From contig NZ_JAJFET010000003.1 of NCBI RefSeq assembly GCF_020707215.1, positions 186,001-250,000 on the forward strand: DNA of 64,000 nt, given 5' to 3'. This document shows positions 1-7,467 of this stretch, piece by piece. A program made the translations under genes and the position numbers. Each line of letters begins with the position of its first letter. The stretch's first letter is position 1. This DNA comes from Sphingomonas sp. PL-96. GTDB taxonomy: Bacteria; Pseudomonadota; Alphaproteobacteria; Sphingomonadales; Sphingomonadaceae. The notes below the pieces were generated by a model. That model did not search any database and had not been told where the DNA came from. It was given only the letters and a program-made list of their open reading frames with translations.

Positions 1-78
1 TGAGCATTTGCCTGATCTAACCTAGTCGTTTGGCCCGGTCTATGTCAGCTATCGCAGATCCGCAGCCGAAAGCCGCCT

Positions 79-120
79 GACCGCATTCCACCAATCTCCG
101 CCGTTCGCGCTGGCCGAAGC
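79..120 (+). repeat. Partial copy of dispersed intergenic repeat (family 1)
   Basis: This stretch resembles the first part of the longer copies at 1121, 1783 and 59361 (shared core: CCGC-TTCCACC followed by CCGCCGTTCG). It is short and degenerate. The rest of 1-223 holds no gene that I can recognise. Confidence 0.35.
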
Positions 121-223
121 GGACGCCAGAACCGGAGGGGCAAAAAACGCCGAATGTGAGCCATCGCGGCCGATCTGGCCTCTTCGCAATTGCGGACCTT
201 GTTCGCCAGGCTAATCTATACGG

Positions 224-478
224 ATGGACGCTTCTCGTATCGCAGCAGCTCGCCGCCGCCTTTGGCGTGCTTGGGTGTTTGGCGGCCTAGTCTGGTCGGT
301 CGCTTTCATCGGACTGGCAGCGGGTTGCGTCTGGCTCATTGGCACTCCCGGAGCGCAGACCGTGCAGCTTGCATTAACGCTGGCGCTAGTTGGCTGTGGC
401 GGTCTGTACGCGACTGTCTACCTCAGCGCCGCGACCTGGGCGGTGATCCGATGGGCGGCAGGACGGCACCCGGACTGA
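224..478 (+). CDS. Small two-helix membrane protein, unknown function
   Basis: An 84-residue protein. An Arg-rich N-terminus (IAAARRRLWR) precedes two hydrophobic stretches, at about residues 18-40 and 47-70, so a small inner-membrane protein with two helices is likely. No catalytic motif is visible. The ATG at 224 was chosen over the longer overlapping frame that starts at 190, because that frame reads as low-complexity Arg/Ser-rich sequence until the separate gene at 562 begins. The function is unknown to me; the hydrophobic pattern and codon use suggest it is real. Confidence 0.55.
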   Translation: MDASRIAAARRRLWRAWVFGGLVWSVAFIGLAAGCVWLIGTPGAQTVQLALTLALVGCGGLYATVYLSAATWAVIRWAAGRHPD

Positions 479-561
479 ATCGACGGTTTCGCTCAGAACC
501 AGACAGTGCCGTGCCGCTTTTCGGAATGGACATCGCAGAAAACAGAGGTGAGGCTGGCGGC

Positions 562-1113
562 ATGAAGCGTTGGCCCTCTCTCTTGCTCGCCGGGAGCATC
601 ATGTGCTTCCCTATTGTGGCGGAAGCTTGCATTTATCCGCCACCGTCGCCGCGGAAAGCGGAAGAAACGGATGCGGAGTATAGCGCGCGCGCTCATACCG
701 AGTTTTCTGCATACTTATTGGAACGTGCTCGACAGACGGAGACCTCCTATTTCGAGGCGGCGAAGAGCACTTATTTAGCAAGGATTGTCCGAAGCGAGGA
801 AATTAGTGTCGCCGGATCGCGGGTGGCGAGGCGGATCGTACTGCTGCCGGTGCGATCAATCAGGGGGACCCTTCCTAGTCTCCGGGTAACCGCAAAAGAC
901 CGTGAATTGACGTCCTGCGGCTTAGGTGGTGACGGCCCGGCCACCGCGGGCAATGTTGGGCAAATGGCTGTCGTATTCGACGGAGTTCGCAACGAAGGGA
1001 TGAGCTACCGTTCACCGCTATACGTTGTTTTGGCAGAGAGCGTTCAAGAACCGCATCTCTTGGCGGCGTGGGATCGCTGGAAAGCTCATCCCAGCGAGGT
1101 GCTCAACCAATAG
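562..1113 (+). CDS. Secreted protein, unknown function
   Basis: 183 residues with a clear signal peptide (KRW, then a hydrophobic core, cleavage probably after VAEA), leaving a mature protein that starts with Cys. The ATG at 562 is used although the frame stays open upstream to 190, because the signal peptide begins here. The body has a short segment resembling netrin/TIMP-like beta folds: YLARIV, a basic beta strand, then TSCG. The gene at 1306 has the same layout (signal peptide, Cys, beta strands, internal Cys), so the two may be distant tandem paralogues. That relationship is inference. Function unknown. Confidence 0.7.
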   Translation: MKRWPSLLLAGSIMCFPIVAEACIYPPPSPRKAEETDAEYSARAHTEFSAYLLERARQTETSYFEAAKSTYLARIVRSEEISVAGSRVARRIVLLPVRSIRGTLPSLRVTAKDRELTSCGLGGDGPATAGNVGQMAVVFDGVRNEGMSYRSPLYVVLAESVQEPHLLAAWDRWKAHPSEVLNQ

Positions 1114-1120
1114 GCAGAGG

Positions 1121-1264
1121 TCCGCTTTCCACCACTTCCGGCCGTTCGCGCCAGAGGTACTGTCCTCCGCGCTACTGTAGCAGACACGGCAGAAAACCTC
1201 GTTTCAGCAGCCGCCTGGGCAGAGCAGTACCCCAGCGATACCCCCGAACGGCAATAGCAGGAAA
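1121..1264 (+). repeat. Dispersed intergenic repeat family 1, copy A
   Basis: The gap between the two secreted-protein genes carries a sequence that recurs, diverged but in the same order of blocks, at 1783-1940 and inverted at 59361-59502. Shared blocks are TCCGC-TTCCACC, CTCCGC-CTG, GACACnGCAGAAA, AGCGATACCCC and ACGGCAnnGCAGG. No protein is encoded. Confidence 0.6.
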
Positions 1265-1305
1265 CGCCCACTAGCAGACAAGGCACTGGATGCTACACGA
1301 GGAGG

Positions 1306-1782
1306 ATGAAGTGGATTCCCTCCTGCGTGTTGTGCACCTGGGCTGCGCTAACGCTCGCCTCACCCGCCCAGCCCTGTCGGGTGTTCATGTCGCCGGAGAA
1401 GCGCGTCGAGAATGCGTATGCCAGGCATGGTGAACTGCGGGTAGCGGTGGTGAGCATAACCGCGGCGCAGCACCTCCGAAGCCCTAATGAGGATATCGAG
1501 CGAACGTTACGCCGGCTGGATCCTCATTACGAATCACCGTGGAGGGCGATAGCGTCAGTAACGAAGGTCCTTGTTGGCCAAGGCTCGCCCGAGCTGCTCG
1601 TCTTTGACCGAGGATGGGGAGCGGCAGCTTGCGACGATGGCGCGTCCATCCCTCGCCGTGGAGACAAGTGGGTCGTCTACTATGTATCCTCCTCACCGAT
1701 CGGGGCCGCCGAAGTGATCGAGAGCTACCCGTTGGCGACGGCCTCCCGTATCGATCCTAAGCTCAGCAGTTACGCCCGCTGA
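1306..1782 (+). CDS. Secreted protein, unknown function
   Basis: 158 residues with an N-terminal signal sequence (MKWIPSCVL onward, cleavage near SPAQP). A purine-rich GAGGAGG precedes the ATG and supports this start. The mature part contains a beta-rich region with VTKVLVGQG, a Cys at AACDDG and a conserved-looking WVVYYVSS strand. The arrangement recalls the neighbour at 562, and the intergenic repeats flank both genes. I do not recognise a named family. Extracytoplasmic location is well supported; function is not. Confidence 0.72.
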   Translation: MKWIPSCVLCTWAALTLASPAQPCRVFMSPEKRVENAYARHGELRVAVVSITAAQHLRSPNEDIERTLRRLDPHYESPWRAIASVTKVLVGQGSPELLVFDRGWGAAACDDGASIPRRGDKWVVYYVSSSPIGAAEVIESYPLATASRIDPKLSSYAR

Positions 1783-1940
1783 CCACCGACTTCGCGACGT
1801 TAGCGGCGGATACACCCCTCCGCCCTGCTCCAACAGACACCGCAGAAAGGCTTGGCTCAAGAGCGATTATGCAAGAGCGATACCCCGGCTGTACCCCCAA
1901 ACGGGCACGGCAGGAGCCGCCCAATCTCCGCCGTTCGTTC
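1783..1940 (+). repeat. Dispersed intergenic repeat family 1, copy B
   Basis: It starts right after the stop codon of the secreted-protein gene. Blocks shared with copies A and C: TTAGCGGCGGA, CCTCCGCCCTGCTC, GACACCGCAGAAA, GAGCGATACCCCGGC and GGCACGGCAGGAG. The end (CCAATCTCCGCCGTTCG) repeats the beginning of the partial copy at 79. Confidence 0.6.
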
Positions 1941-1958
1941 ACGAGGCTTCAGCCCCCG

Positions 1959-2174
1959 TTAGTAGCTGAGCCAGTCGGTCTCCGCATCGTCCACCGCTTC
2001 AAAGCTGTCGCCGTCTGCCTGCATCCGGTTGAGGTGCGCGCGGACTGCGTTCGCATCGCCCTCACGCGGGAAGCTGCGGTCTGATTGCGCGGCCTTTGCC
2101 AGGCGGCCGACGCCATCCTCCCGATCTCGCTGGAGCAACAGCCAGGCCGCGAAAGCCGGGCGCGGCTCGCCATA
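1959..2174 (-). pseudogene. YozE-like small protein gene with disrupted 5' end
   Basis: The minus-strand frame reads PAFAAWLLLQRDRED, then GRLAKAAQSD, FPREGD and ending DDAETDWLSY. This is the pattern of YozE/SAM-like small proteins (WL..Q.DRdD.vGDLA). The frame has no ATG, GTG or TTG at the expected N-terminus and is closed by TGA at 2175-2177. An ATG at 2171-2173 sits in the neighbouring frame and would join it by one inserted base. Either the gene is broken by a 1-bp deletion near the start, or it begins at an unusual codon, or the sequence has an error there. The family call is from memory of its signature. Confidence 0.5.
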
Positions 2175-2285
2175 TCAATCCATCTGCACGAAGTGCCTCC
2201 ACTTGCCGACTCACGGCTGTGGCGTCTATCAAGTTCGCATTATGTTCCTCAACGGAGTTCCCATGCCGCCAAAGTTGCACACCCG

Positions 2286-2810
2286 ATGACGCGCCGTCGC
2301 CGTCGGTTCTCGTCGCCTGCCGTGCTCCTGGTAGCGATCGTCGCCGCCGCCAGCTTCTTCTGGCCGGAGCTGAAGGAGCAGCTGCCCGAGCTGGAAGAGA
2401 TCGCCGGCACGGCGCCCACGCGCGAAGCCGGTGGCAGCAAGCCGGCACCCGCCGGACTGCTCACATGCCATGTGACCAGCATATATGACGGAGACGGCCC
2501 GATCCACTGCGCCGAAGGGCCGAAGATCCGCCTGTCGGCCATCGCCGCGCGCGAGATGGACGGCGGCTGCCGACCAGGACACCCGTGCCCCACCGCCTCG
2601 GCTGGTGAGGCGAAGCGCGCGCTCGAGCGCCTGGCGCTGGGGCAGACGCTGCGATGCGAGCAGAACGGGACGAGCTATGACCGGGTGACCGCCTGGTGCT
2701 GGCGCCCCGACGGTGTCCAGATTAACTGCGCGATGGTCGAGGGCGGCTATGCGGCGCGATGGGAGCGGTACGACGTGGGCGGGCGCCTCTGCGGGCGGCC
2801 TAGGGCCTGA
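2286..2810 (+). CDS. Thermonuclease (SNase)-like exported protein
   Basis: 174 residues. A basic N-terminus (MTRRRRRF) is followed by one hydrophobic segment, a Glu-rich linker, then a domain with YDGDGPIHC, KIRLSAIAARE and CMVEGGYAARW, which match the order of staphylococcal-nuclease-like domains (DGDT, RL.gIdaPE, n..lV..G.A). Two substitutions matter: the usual PE after the first Arg strand is ARE, and GRPRA replaces the usual tail. Whether it is an active nuclease is therefore uncertain. The ATG at 2286 was preferred to the upstream frame start at 2085, which overlaps the YozE-like remnant. Probably membrane-anchored or periplasmic. Confidence 0.7.
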   Translation: MTRRRRRFSSPAVLLVAIVAAASFFWPELKEQLPELEEIAGTAPTREAGGSKPAPAGLLTCHVTSIYDGDGPIHCAEGPKIRLSAIAAREMDGGCRPGHPCPTASAGEAKRALERLALGQTLRCEQNGTSYDRVTAWCWRPDGVQINCAMVEGGYAARWERYDVGGRLCGRPRA

Positions 2811-2859
2811 GGACCGCGGAAAGGGCGGGCGGCGTGCTCGCCCTCTCTGGTGCATCCGT

Positions 2860-3087
2860 TCAGTCGCAGCCGTAGTAGGTTTCTTCGGAGTAGAAAGTCG
2901 GGGTACCGCTGCGGAAGAAGCCGCCGTCGCAGAAGCGGATGATCTGCCCGACCATGTTCTGATGCTCTTCGGAGTCGTAGAACACCGTCACGGATTCCTG
3001 TCTCCGGATCTGGGCCTCCGTCGCGCTGGTGGTGCCGACAGCGAGCGTAACGGCAAGGACAGTGGCCTTAAGGAAGTAGCGCATCAT
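2860..3087 (-). CDS. DUF6289 family small secreted protein
   Basis: 75 residues with a Sec signal peptide (hydrophobic AVTLAVGTTSATEAQ) and a mature part of about 50 residues with two Cys, ending in ETYYGCD. The tail and the YDSEEHQNMVGQ segment are typical of small DUF6289 proteins, which often occur in sphingomonads. A good Shine-Dalgarno (AAGGAG) lies a few bases before the tandem ATGATG start. Function unknown. It is convergent with the SNase-like gene, 49 bp away. Confidence 0.75.
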   Translation of the reverse strand: MMRYFLKATVLAVTLAVGTTSATEAQIRRQESVTVFYDSEEHQNMVGQIIRFCDGGFFRSGTPTFYSEETYYGCD

Positions 3088-3208
3088 GTACTCCTTCGTA
3101 GAGAGGCCGGCAGTTCACTCCTGTCCTCCAGGGGAGTCAAGTTGAAGCGCCGCTGCGGACTCTAAATTTCCGAAGTAACTGCAGTGCCGACACCCCGCTG
3201 TCTTGCGG

Positions 3209-3625
3209 CTACAGCCCCCCGATGTGTATCTGAACTATCGCTTGGCGGACATCTTCAGGAGCGTCCCGCATGAAGCGGTCGAGGTGCGGGCGTATCGTGG
3301 ACACATCGTCGCCCGGATATGCGGCAGCCATCGTCCAGTAGGCAGAGGCGCGGTCAAAGCCCGTTTGGTCCGAGAGGATGACGACGTCGCTGTGTCGAGG
3401 ATCGGCGCGGATCCGCTCGAATACCGCGGCCACAGCAGTCTCAGAGCCTTCAACGACCTGGACGTACTCGTCGCCGTCGCTCCACAGCAGGCCTGTGACG
3501 CCATCGAGCGCGTTGTTCACGCGTGAGCTGCGGAGGATGTCTGCTTGGTCGGTCTTGCGGTCGGTGCCGACAGCGACGCTGACATAGACGAGACGTCTGA
3601 CGGGCTGATCCTGGGATTCGGGCAC
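3209..3625 (-). CDS. BLUF domain photoreceptor
   Basis: A short BLUF-type flavin photoreceptor. The region after RRLVYVSVA has the family layout: Tyr in LVYVS, Asn in RVNNALDGVTGLL, and the flavin-contacting Gln in YVQVVEG, then VFERIRADPRH and a helical C-terminus. The family binds FAD and senses blue light. There is no attached effector domain, so output would need a partner. The frame is open to an ATG at 3754, but the extra 43 residues are not BLUF-like and cross a run of seven A; I favour the GTG at 3625. Start confidence is low, family confidence good. Confidence 0.72.
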   Translation of the reverse strand: MPESQDQPVRRLVYVSVAVGTDRKTDQADILRSSRVNNALDGVTGLLWSDGDEYVQVVEGSETAVAAVFERIRADPRHSDVVILSDQTGFDRASAYWTMAAAYPGDDVSTIRPHLDRFMRDAPEDVRQAIVQIHIGGL

Positions 3626-3828
3626 GTGCTTGATATAGTCAGTATGCGCGGCGCCAAAGCCTTGGGTGGCAAGTTTTTTTGGACAGGCGAGGAGGCGTTT
3701 GGCGAAGGGGCACATCAGGGAACGTTCGAGAAAGCCATCGTTCCAGATCGACATTGATCGACTTTTCCAATCTGGGCGGTGGCACCGATCCGACTAACGC
3801 AAGTTAAGCTCCGGATATAGAGGATATC

Positions 3829-4050
3829 ATGTCGGACACGGAGATTGTCGCTGTCGCTTTCCTGACGCGGCCAGACCTTGAGGCCTTCGGATCGAACCTT
3901 AGTCGGGTGTTCGAGGTGGCAAGTAATGAGGACTTTGACTCACTTCTCAGCTGCCTGAACGATGTTCCCGGAGTAGCGCCACAACTCAACTCGAGCCCGT
4001 GCCCAGGAGGGCTCAGCAGTAGCCGCAGCTCTGGGGTATCGCAGGGGTAG
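3829..4050 (+). CDS. Small hypothetical protein
   Basis: 73 residues, ATG preceded by an AGAGGA ribosome-binding site. The first 48 residues (TEIVAVAFLTRPDLEAFG, then FEVASNEDFDSLL) look like a genuine small alpha/beta protein, similar in feel to short hypothetical proteins of sphingomonads. The last 20 residues are Ser/Gly/Pro-rich and may be a frame-shifted or unstructured tail. A strong hairpin starts directly after the stop. Function unknown. Confidence 0.5.
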   Translation: MSDTEIVAVAFLTRPDLEAFGSNLSRVFEVASNEDFDSLLSCLNDVPGVAPQLNSSPCPGGLSSSRSSGVSQG

Positions 4051-4073
4051 TGCGCCGGCTGAATGCCGGCGCA
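4051..4073 (+). terminator. Hairpin after small ORF (terminator-like)
   Basis: A perfect 9-bp inverted repeat, TGCGCCGGC - TGAAT - GCCGGCGCA, begins at the base after the stop codon. There is no T-tract, so it may be Rho-dependent or only an mRNA-stabilising hairpin. The rest of 4074-4340 shows no gene that I recognise. Confidence 0.5.
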
Positions 4074-4340
4074 TGGCGACACTCTAAAGCGCGTTACGGC
4101 CAAGGGCCGGTCAGCCGCGGCCGGCCGGACGAGCGTGGATCTCTGTCGGTCCGCTCTAGATTTGCGCGAAGGCGATAGTTGCCGTTCGTCGCACAAACCG
4201 GGGCGGCAGCTATCCACCACGTCGAGACCTTTTGAAGGCTGGTCAGGCACGCCGGAAGCTGCCGTTCAACCAAGATGACCAGTGGCCGGTCCGGGGAAGG
4301 GGCAAACGGGGCCGGGCGTCTGCTTCTGGATCGTCTTGAG

Positions 4341-5894
4341 CTATTCGCGCTTTAGGTCGAGATCATGGAAGTCGTAGGAAAAGTCGGTGATGTTGCTAAT
4401 TGCCTTCATCTTCAGGCCTACGGTTTTGCCATCCTTGACCGAGAACGTGACGAAGGCATCGGCCTTCATGGTCTTGTCGGGCCAGATCGCGGCAAACGTG
4501 TCACCATTGAAAGGGGTTAGCGGACCGTCAAGCAGCGCCGAGCGACTCATGTCGATGAACAATTTCTTCCCGCGTCGGGTGATTTTGACAGCGCCGTACC
4601 ACGGATCGCGGTAAGTGCCGACGTATGCGTTGAGCGGTAGCGTCGGTTGAGCAGCATCTTTCGGCGGCGAGACTGCGTTGGTCAGCGCCGCAGCGGCTTC
4701 GGTATTCGCCTTCGCGTTGGCCGCAATCGCCAGACCCACGACATCGGCATCTTGCTTCCCGTTGGCCAGGGCGTCGGCGATGTGTCGCGTCCATGCTCCG
4801 GCCGTACTCAGATAATCGTTCGACGAAGCGAAGATCACCGTCTTCTTCGCCGGGAGGATGATGAAATTGCTCGTCACTCCCGGCGCCCCTCCGGAGTGGT
4901 AGACGATCGGCGTGCCTTCGGTGTCCGAGACGAACCAGCCCAAACCGTACAGGACTAGGTTGCCCTTGCCCGTCGCCCGCGAAATGGTTGCGGAAACGGG
5001 AGTGACCCCAGTCCATAGCTCTTGTGTCTGTCTTTTCGATAGCAACCGCTTACCATCGGCAGACACACCGCCGTCGAGCCAGAACTTGCCCCACTTCATC
5101 ATGTCGCCGCTGGTGCACCAGATGCCGCCAGCGGCATCCCATGTCTTGGAGAAGCTCATGCGCTGGTCGATCGGTGTGCCGTGCTGATCGGCGGCCGCGC
5201 GTTCGTGGCCGGTGGCGATGGCTTGGCCGGGCCGGATCAGCGATTTGTCGGCGGCGCAGTCGCGCATGCCGATGGGAGCGAAGATGCGGCTCGAAATGAA
5301 GTCGGTCCATGCCTGGCCCGACACCCGCTCGACGATCTCGCCAGCCACGATGTAGAGCAGATTGTCGTAGGCGTAGCCGTCTCGAAATCCCGTCGTTGGC
5401 CGCAGATATTTGAGCGAAGCGATTACGTCTGTTGGTGTGGCGTTGCCGTCGGGCCAAATCGTCAGGTCGCCCGCGCCAAGCGGAAGACCCGAGCGGTGGG
5501 TGAGTGCATCGCGGACGGTGAAGTGCTCGCTGACCCAAGGATCGTACATGGCAAATTCGGGAATGTACTTGCGTACCGGATCACTCCAAGCGAGCTTGCC
5601 CTCATCGACCAGCATCGCCAACGCGGTGGTGGTGAACGCCTTTGAGATCGACGCGATGGGAAACAGCGTCTCGGCCGTCACTGGAGCGGGTTTGCCGTCC
5701 TCGATCTTACCATTGGCGCCCGAGTAGACGACTTTATCGTTGATCAGCACCGCCGCCGTCATCCCGGTAGCCGACAAGCCGGCCATGATCCGTTTGGCCT
5801 CGCCCGCATAATCGACAGGAGGGGCAACTTGCGCGTGAGCCGGAAGGATCGTCAAACCAAGCCCAAGAACATACGCAAGCTGTCGCTTCATCAT
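4341..5894 (-). CDS. Serine hydrolase, beta-lactamase class C / PBP-like, with DUF3471
   Basis: 517 residues from the tandem ATGs at 5894/5891, which begin a signal peptide (KRQLAYVLGLGL...AHA). The penicillin-recognising triad is visible: Ser82-x-x-Lys85 (SISK), Tyr176-Asp-Asn178 and His333-Ser-Gly335. A C-terminal domain from about residue 425 (YVGTYRDPWYGAV) matches DUF3471. Members act as periplasmic esterases, D-aminopeptidases or peptidases on small substrates; true beta-lactamase activity is not implied. The frame is open 70 codons further upstream, but that stretch has no signal features and is unlikely to be translated. It stands alone on its strand. Confidence 0.88.
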   Translation of the reverse strand: MMKRQLAYVLGLGLTILPAHAQVAPPVDYAGEAKRIMAGLSATGMTAAVLINDKVVYSGANGKIEDGKPAPVTAETLFPIASISKAFTTTALAMLVDEGKLAWSDPVRKYIPEFAMYDPWVSEHFTVRDALTHRSGLPLGAGDLTIWPDGNATPTDVIASLKYLRPTTGFRDGYAYDNLLYIVAGEIVERVSGQAWTDFISSRIFAPIGMRDCAADKSLIRPGQAIATGHERAAADQHGTPIDQRMSFSKTWDAAGGIWCTSGDMMKWGKFWLDGGVSADGKRLLSKRQTQELWTGVTPVSATISRATGKGNLVLYGLGWFVSDTEGTPIVYHSGGAPGVTSNFIILPAKKTVIFASSNDYLSTAGAWTRHIADALANGKQDADVVGLAIAANAKANTEAAAALTNAVSPPKDAAQPTLPLNAYVGTYRDPWYGAVKITRRGKKLFIDMSRSALLDGPLTPFNGDTFAAIWPDKTMKADAFVTFSVKDGKTVGLKMKAISNITDFSYDFHDLDLKRE

Positions 5895-6151
5895 ATTCGC
5901 CTTCTGTTCGCAGGCCTGCACGTCTAGTCCGGACGCGCAGGGTGGCCAACCATAGAGTGCGTCCTGGATCGACGGACATTCTATCGTCGAGCTTCGCTGC
6001 AAAAGTATCGCGCCCGAACCCAGCGCGGGTCCCCGTCCAACGAGGCATGATGAATGAACGCCCGCTTCTAAGGACAGGGGATGGGCCGCACGAACGTCTG
6101 ACATGGTCAGATTGCGACCTACTAGCGGCGGGAGTGGACCTCGAGCGGCAA

Positions 6152-6544
6152 TTACAGTCCGCCTTGGAAGCTGAACGTAAAGCGGTAGGGTCGGATTTTG
6201 TCAGTTCGGTCAGCTGAACGCCTCGGCGGCGTCGCTTCCACGAGTGTAAGGCTGCCATCAGCGACGTTCACGGGCACGCCAGACGTGAGGTCGAGCTGCT
6301 TGGACCATCCACCCCCCATAGCGGTTACTCGGACGATCAGGCGTCCCGCCCAGACACATTGGGCGTCTATGGGGCACCGGCTGTCCTCGATGACTTGGTC
6401 CGCCCGCACCCTCGGACCATTGATGGATGCGATCTGTCCCAGACGCACCGGACCCTCGAAGGGGCCGTCTGCCACGCAGCCGGTGAGCAGCGGCAGGGCC
6501 GTCGCGAGGAAGAGCAAATGCACTGCAGTCCAGCGCTTACCCAC
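6152..6544 (-). CDS. Lipoprotein, unknown function
   Basis: About 130 residues with a lipoprotein signal: basic start (GKRW), hydrophobic core, lipobox LLTGC. The mature part has conserved-looking segments RVRADQVIEDSRCP, QCVWAGRLIVRV and LVEATPPRR. I recall similar uncharacterised sphingomonad proteins with the DSRCP...CVWAG pair of Cys motifs. The GTG at 6544 gives a clean signal peptide and only 8 bp overlap with the upstream inhibitor-like gene; an ATG at 6568 is the alternative. It is probably co-transcribed with that gene. Confidence 0.72.
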   Translation of the reverse strand: MGKRWTAVHLLFLATALPLLTGCVADGPFEGPVRLGQIASINGPRVRADQVIEDSRCPIDAQCVWAGRLIVRVTAMGGGWSKQLDLTSGVPVNVADGSLTLVEATPPRRSADRTDKIRPYRFTFSFQGGL

Positions 6545-6818
6545 AGGAAGCGGAGACCACCCGGCCATCCGCGACCGTTACAGTTACTCGCTCAACGCGA
6601 TAGTCCCTGGTCGTCGGGTCACCGGGTGCGATGCGCCGAATGATCGTGCTGCCCGTGCGGTGGAGAATTGCAGCGTCGTCGGGCGGCACCTGACCGACGA
6701 ATGTCGCGGCAGCATCGGGGCTGCATTTCGCCGCACCGGCAGGGTCGCGAACGCCGGTGGAGGCGCAGGCACTCAGCCCTAGAGATATCACAAGCGTGCT
6801 TACGGCAATCATCTTCAT
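6537..6818 (-). CDS. Peptidase inhibitor I78-like lipoprotein
   Basis: 93 residues: signal peptide with lipobox LSACAS, then FVGQ, a central TGSTIIRRIAPGDP and TRDYRVERVTV, ending ADGRVVSASCG. This order (FvG...R.i.PG...T.DYr.dR.nv...g.I....CG) fits the I78 family, small protease inhibitors with one disulfide. The start is the ATG at 6818, after an AGGTACGACC stretch; the upstream extension lacks signal features. Adjacent to and overlapping the lipoprotein gene at 6152. Target protease unknown. Confidence 0.72.
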   Translation of the reverse strand: MKMIAVSTLVISLGLSACASTGVRDPAGAAKCSPDAAATFVGQVPPDDAAILHRTGSTIIRRIAPGDPTTRDYRVERVTVTVADGRVVSASCG

Positions 6819-7315
6819 GGTCGTACCTCCGTCTGCGTGACGCCGCAGATAGCGGATCGAACATGAACAATAGACGAAGTCGGCAGGGCGACGCCTCAAC
6901 CCAGCCGTGGTTGCCGCGATGCTCTGGAGGCAGGACTGACGCGTGCTGGAGATACAGCCATCGGCAGCGGTAGCGGCTAGGATGCCGGGGTCATCCGAGA
7001 TATGAGGGTGGGCGTGAGCGACATGAACAAGGGTCCGCTTCGGGACACGTCAACTGCGCCTCGAGTATCCGATCCTGATTCTTGCGGCCGCGGGCCGGCG
7101 TCTGGGAAAGGTGGTCTCGACGTCGAGGATTGAGCCATTTCGCCGACAAGCTTCTACTTGGCTTGCCGCGGTGAGGTACCGTGATCTCGCGTTTGATCTG
7201 CCAAGGCGGACCAAATCCGCTCAAGAGAGCCTGCACAATGTGTGGGACCAACTGTGGGCGCCGATTTCGTCGCCACATCGAAAAGCGCAGAATACTGACG
7301 ATCCTGGCTTGACGA
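6819..7315. other. Gene-free stretch between I78-like gene and tRNA-Glu
   Basis: About 500 bp with no convincing gene. Short open frames on both strands (for example 6991-7278 minus and 7111-7356 plus) have no start signal, family motif or protein-like composition. The right part lies directly 3' of tRNA-Glu, a common integration site, but no integrase or repeated tRNA end was found. Confidence 0.5.
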
Positions 7316-7390
7316 TGGTGACCCCTACGGGAATCGAACCCGTGTTTCAGCCGTGAAAGGGCCGCGTCCTAACCGCTAGACGAAGGGGCC
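7316..7390 (-). tRNA. tRNA-Glu (anticodon TTC)
   Basis: The minus strand gives a full cloverleaf: acceptor GGCCCCT pairing with AGGGGTC, D-arm with TAGCGGTTAGGA, anticodon loop CTTTCAC (anticodon on the plus strand at 7355-7357), T-arm GGGTTCGATTCCC, discriminator A and an encoded CCA at 7316-7318. It lies 77 bp beyond the 3' end of recJ on the same strand. Confidence 0.96.
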
Positions 7391-7467
7391 GTTGCCGGTC
7401 GCGGCGAACTAGGGAAATGCCGGCGATCGGTCAAGCAGGTGTTTTCGCTTTTTCGCTTTTTACGCGC

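Noticed and set aside
2713..3165. 150-codon plus-strand frame after the SNase-like gene
   Set aside because: Overlaps the end of the SNase-like gene out of frame and runs antisense through the DUF6289 gene.
7111..7356. Plus-strand open frame ending in VTPTGIEPVFQP
   Set aside because: The end is the well-known false translation of the tRNA-Glu complement, and the rest has no protein signature.
7316..7390. tRNA-Glu as an island attachment site
   Set aside because: No integrase gene and no direct repeat of the tRNA 3' end was found in the flanking 500 bp, so an island cannot be claimed.
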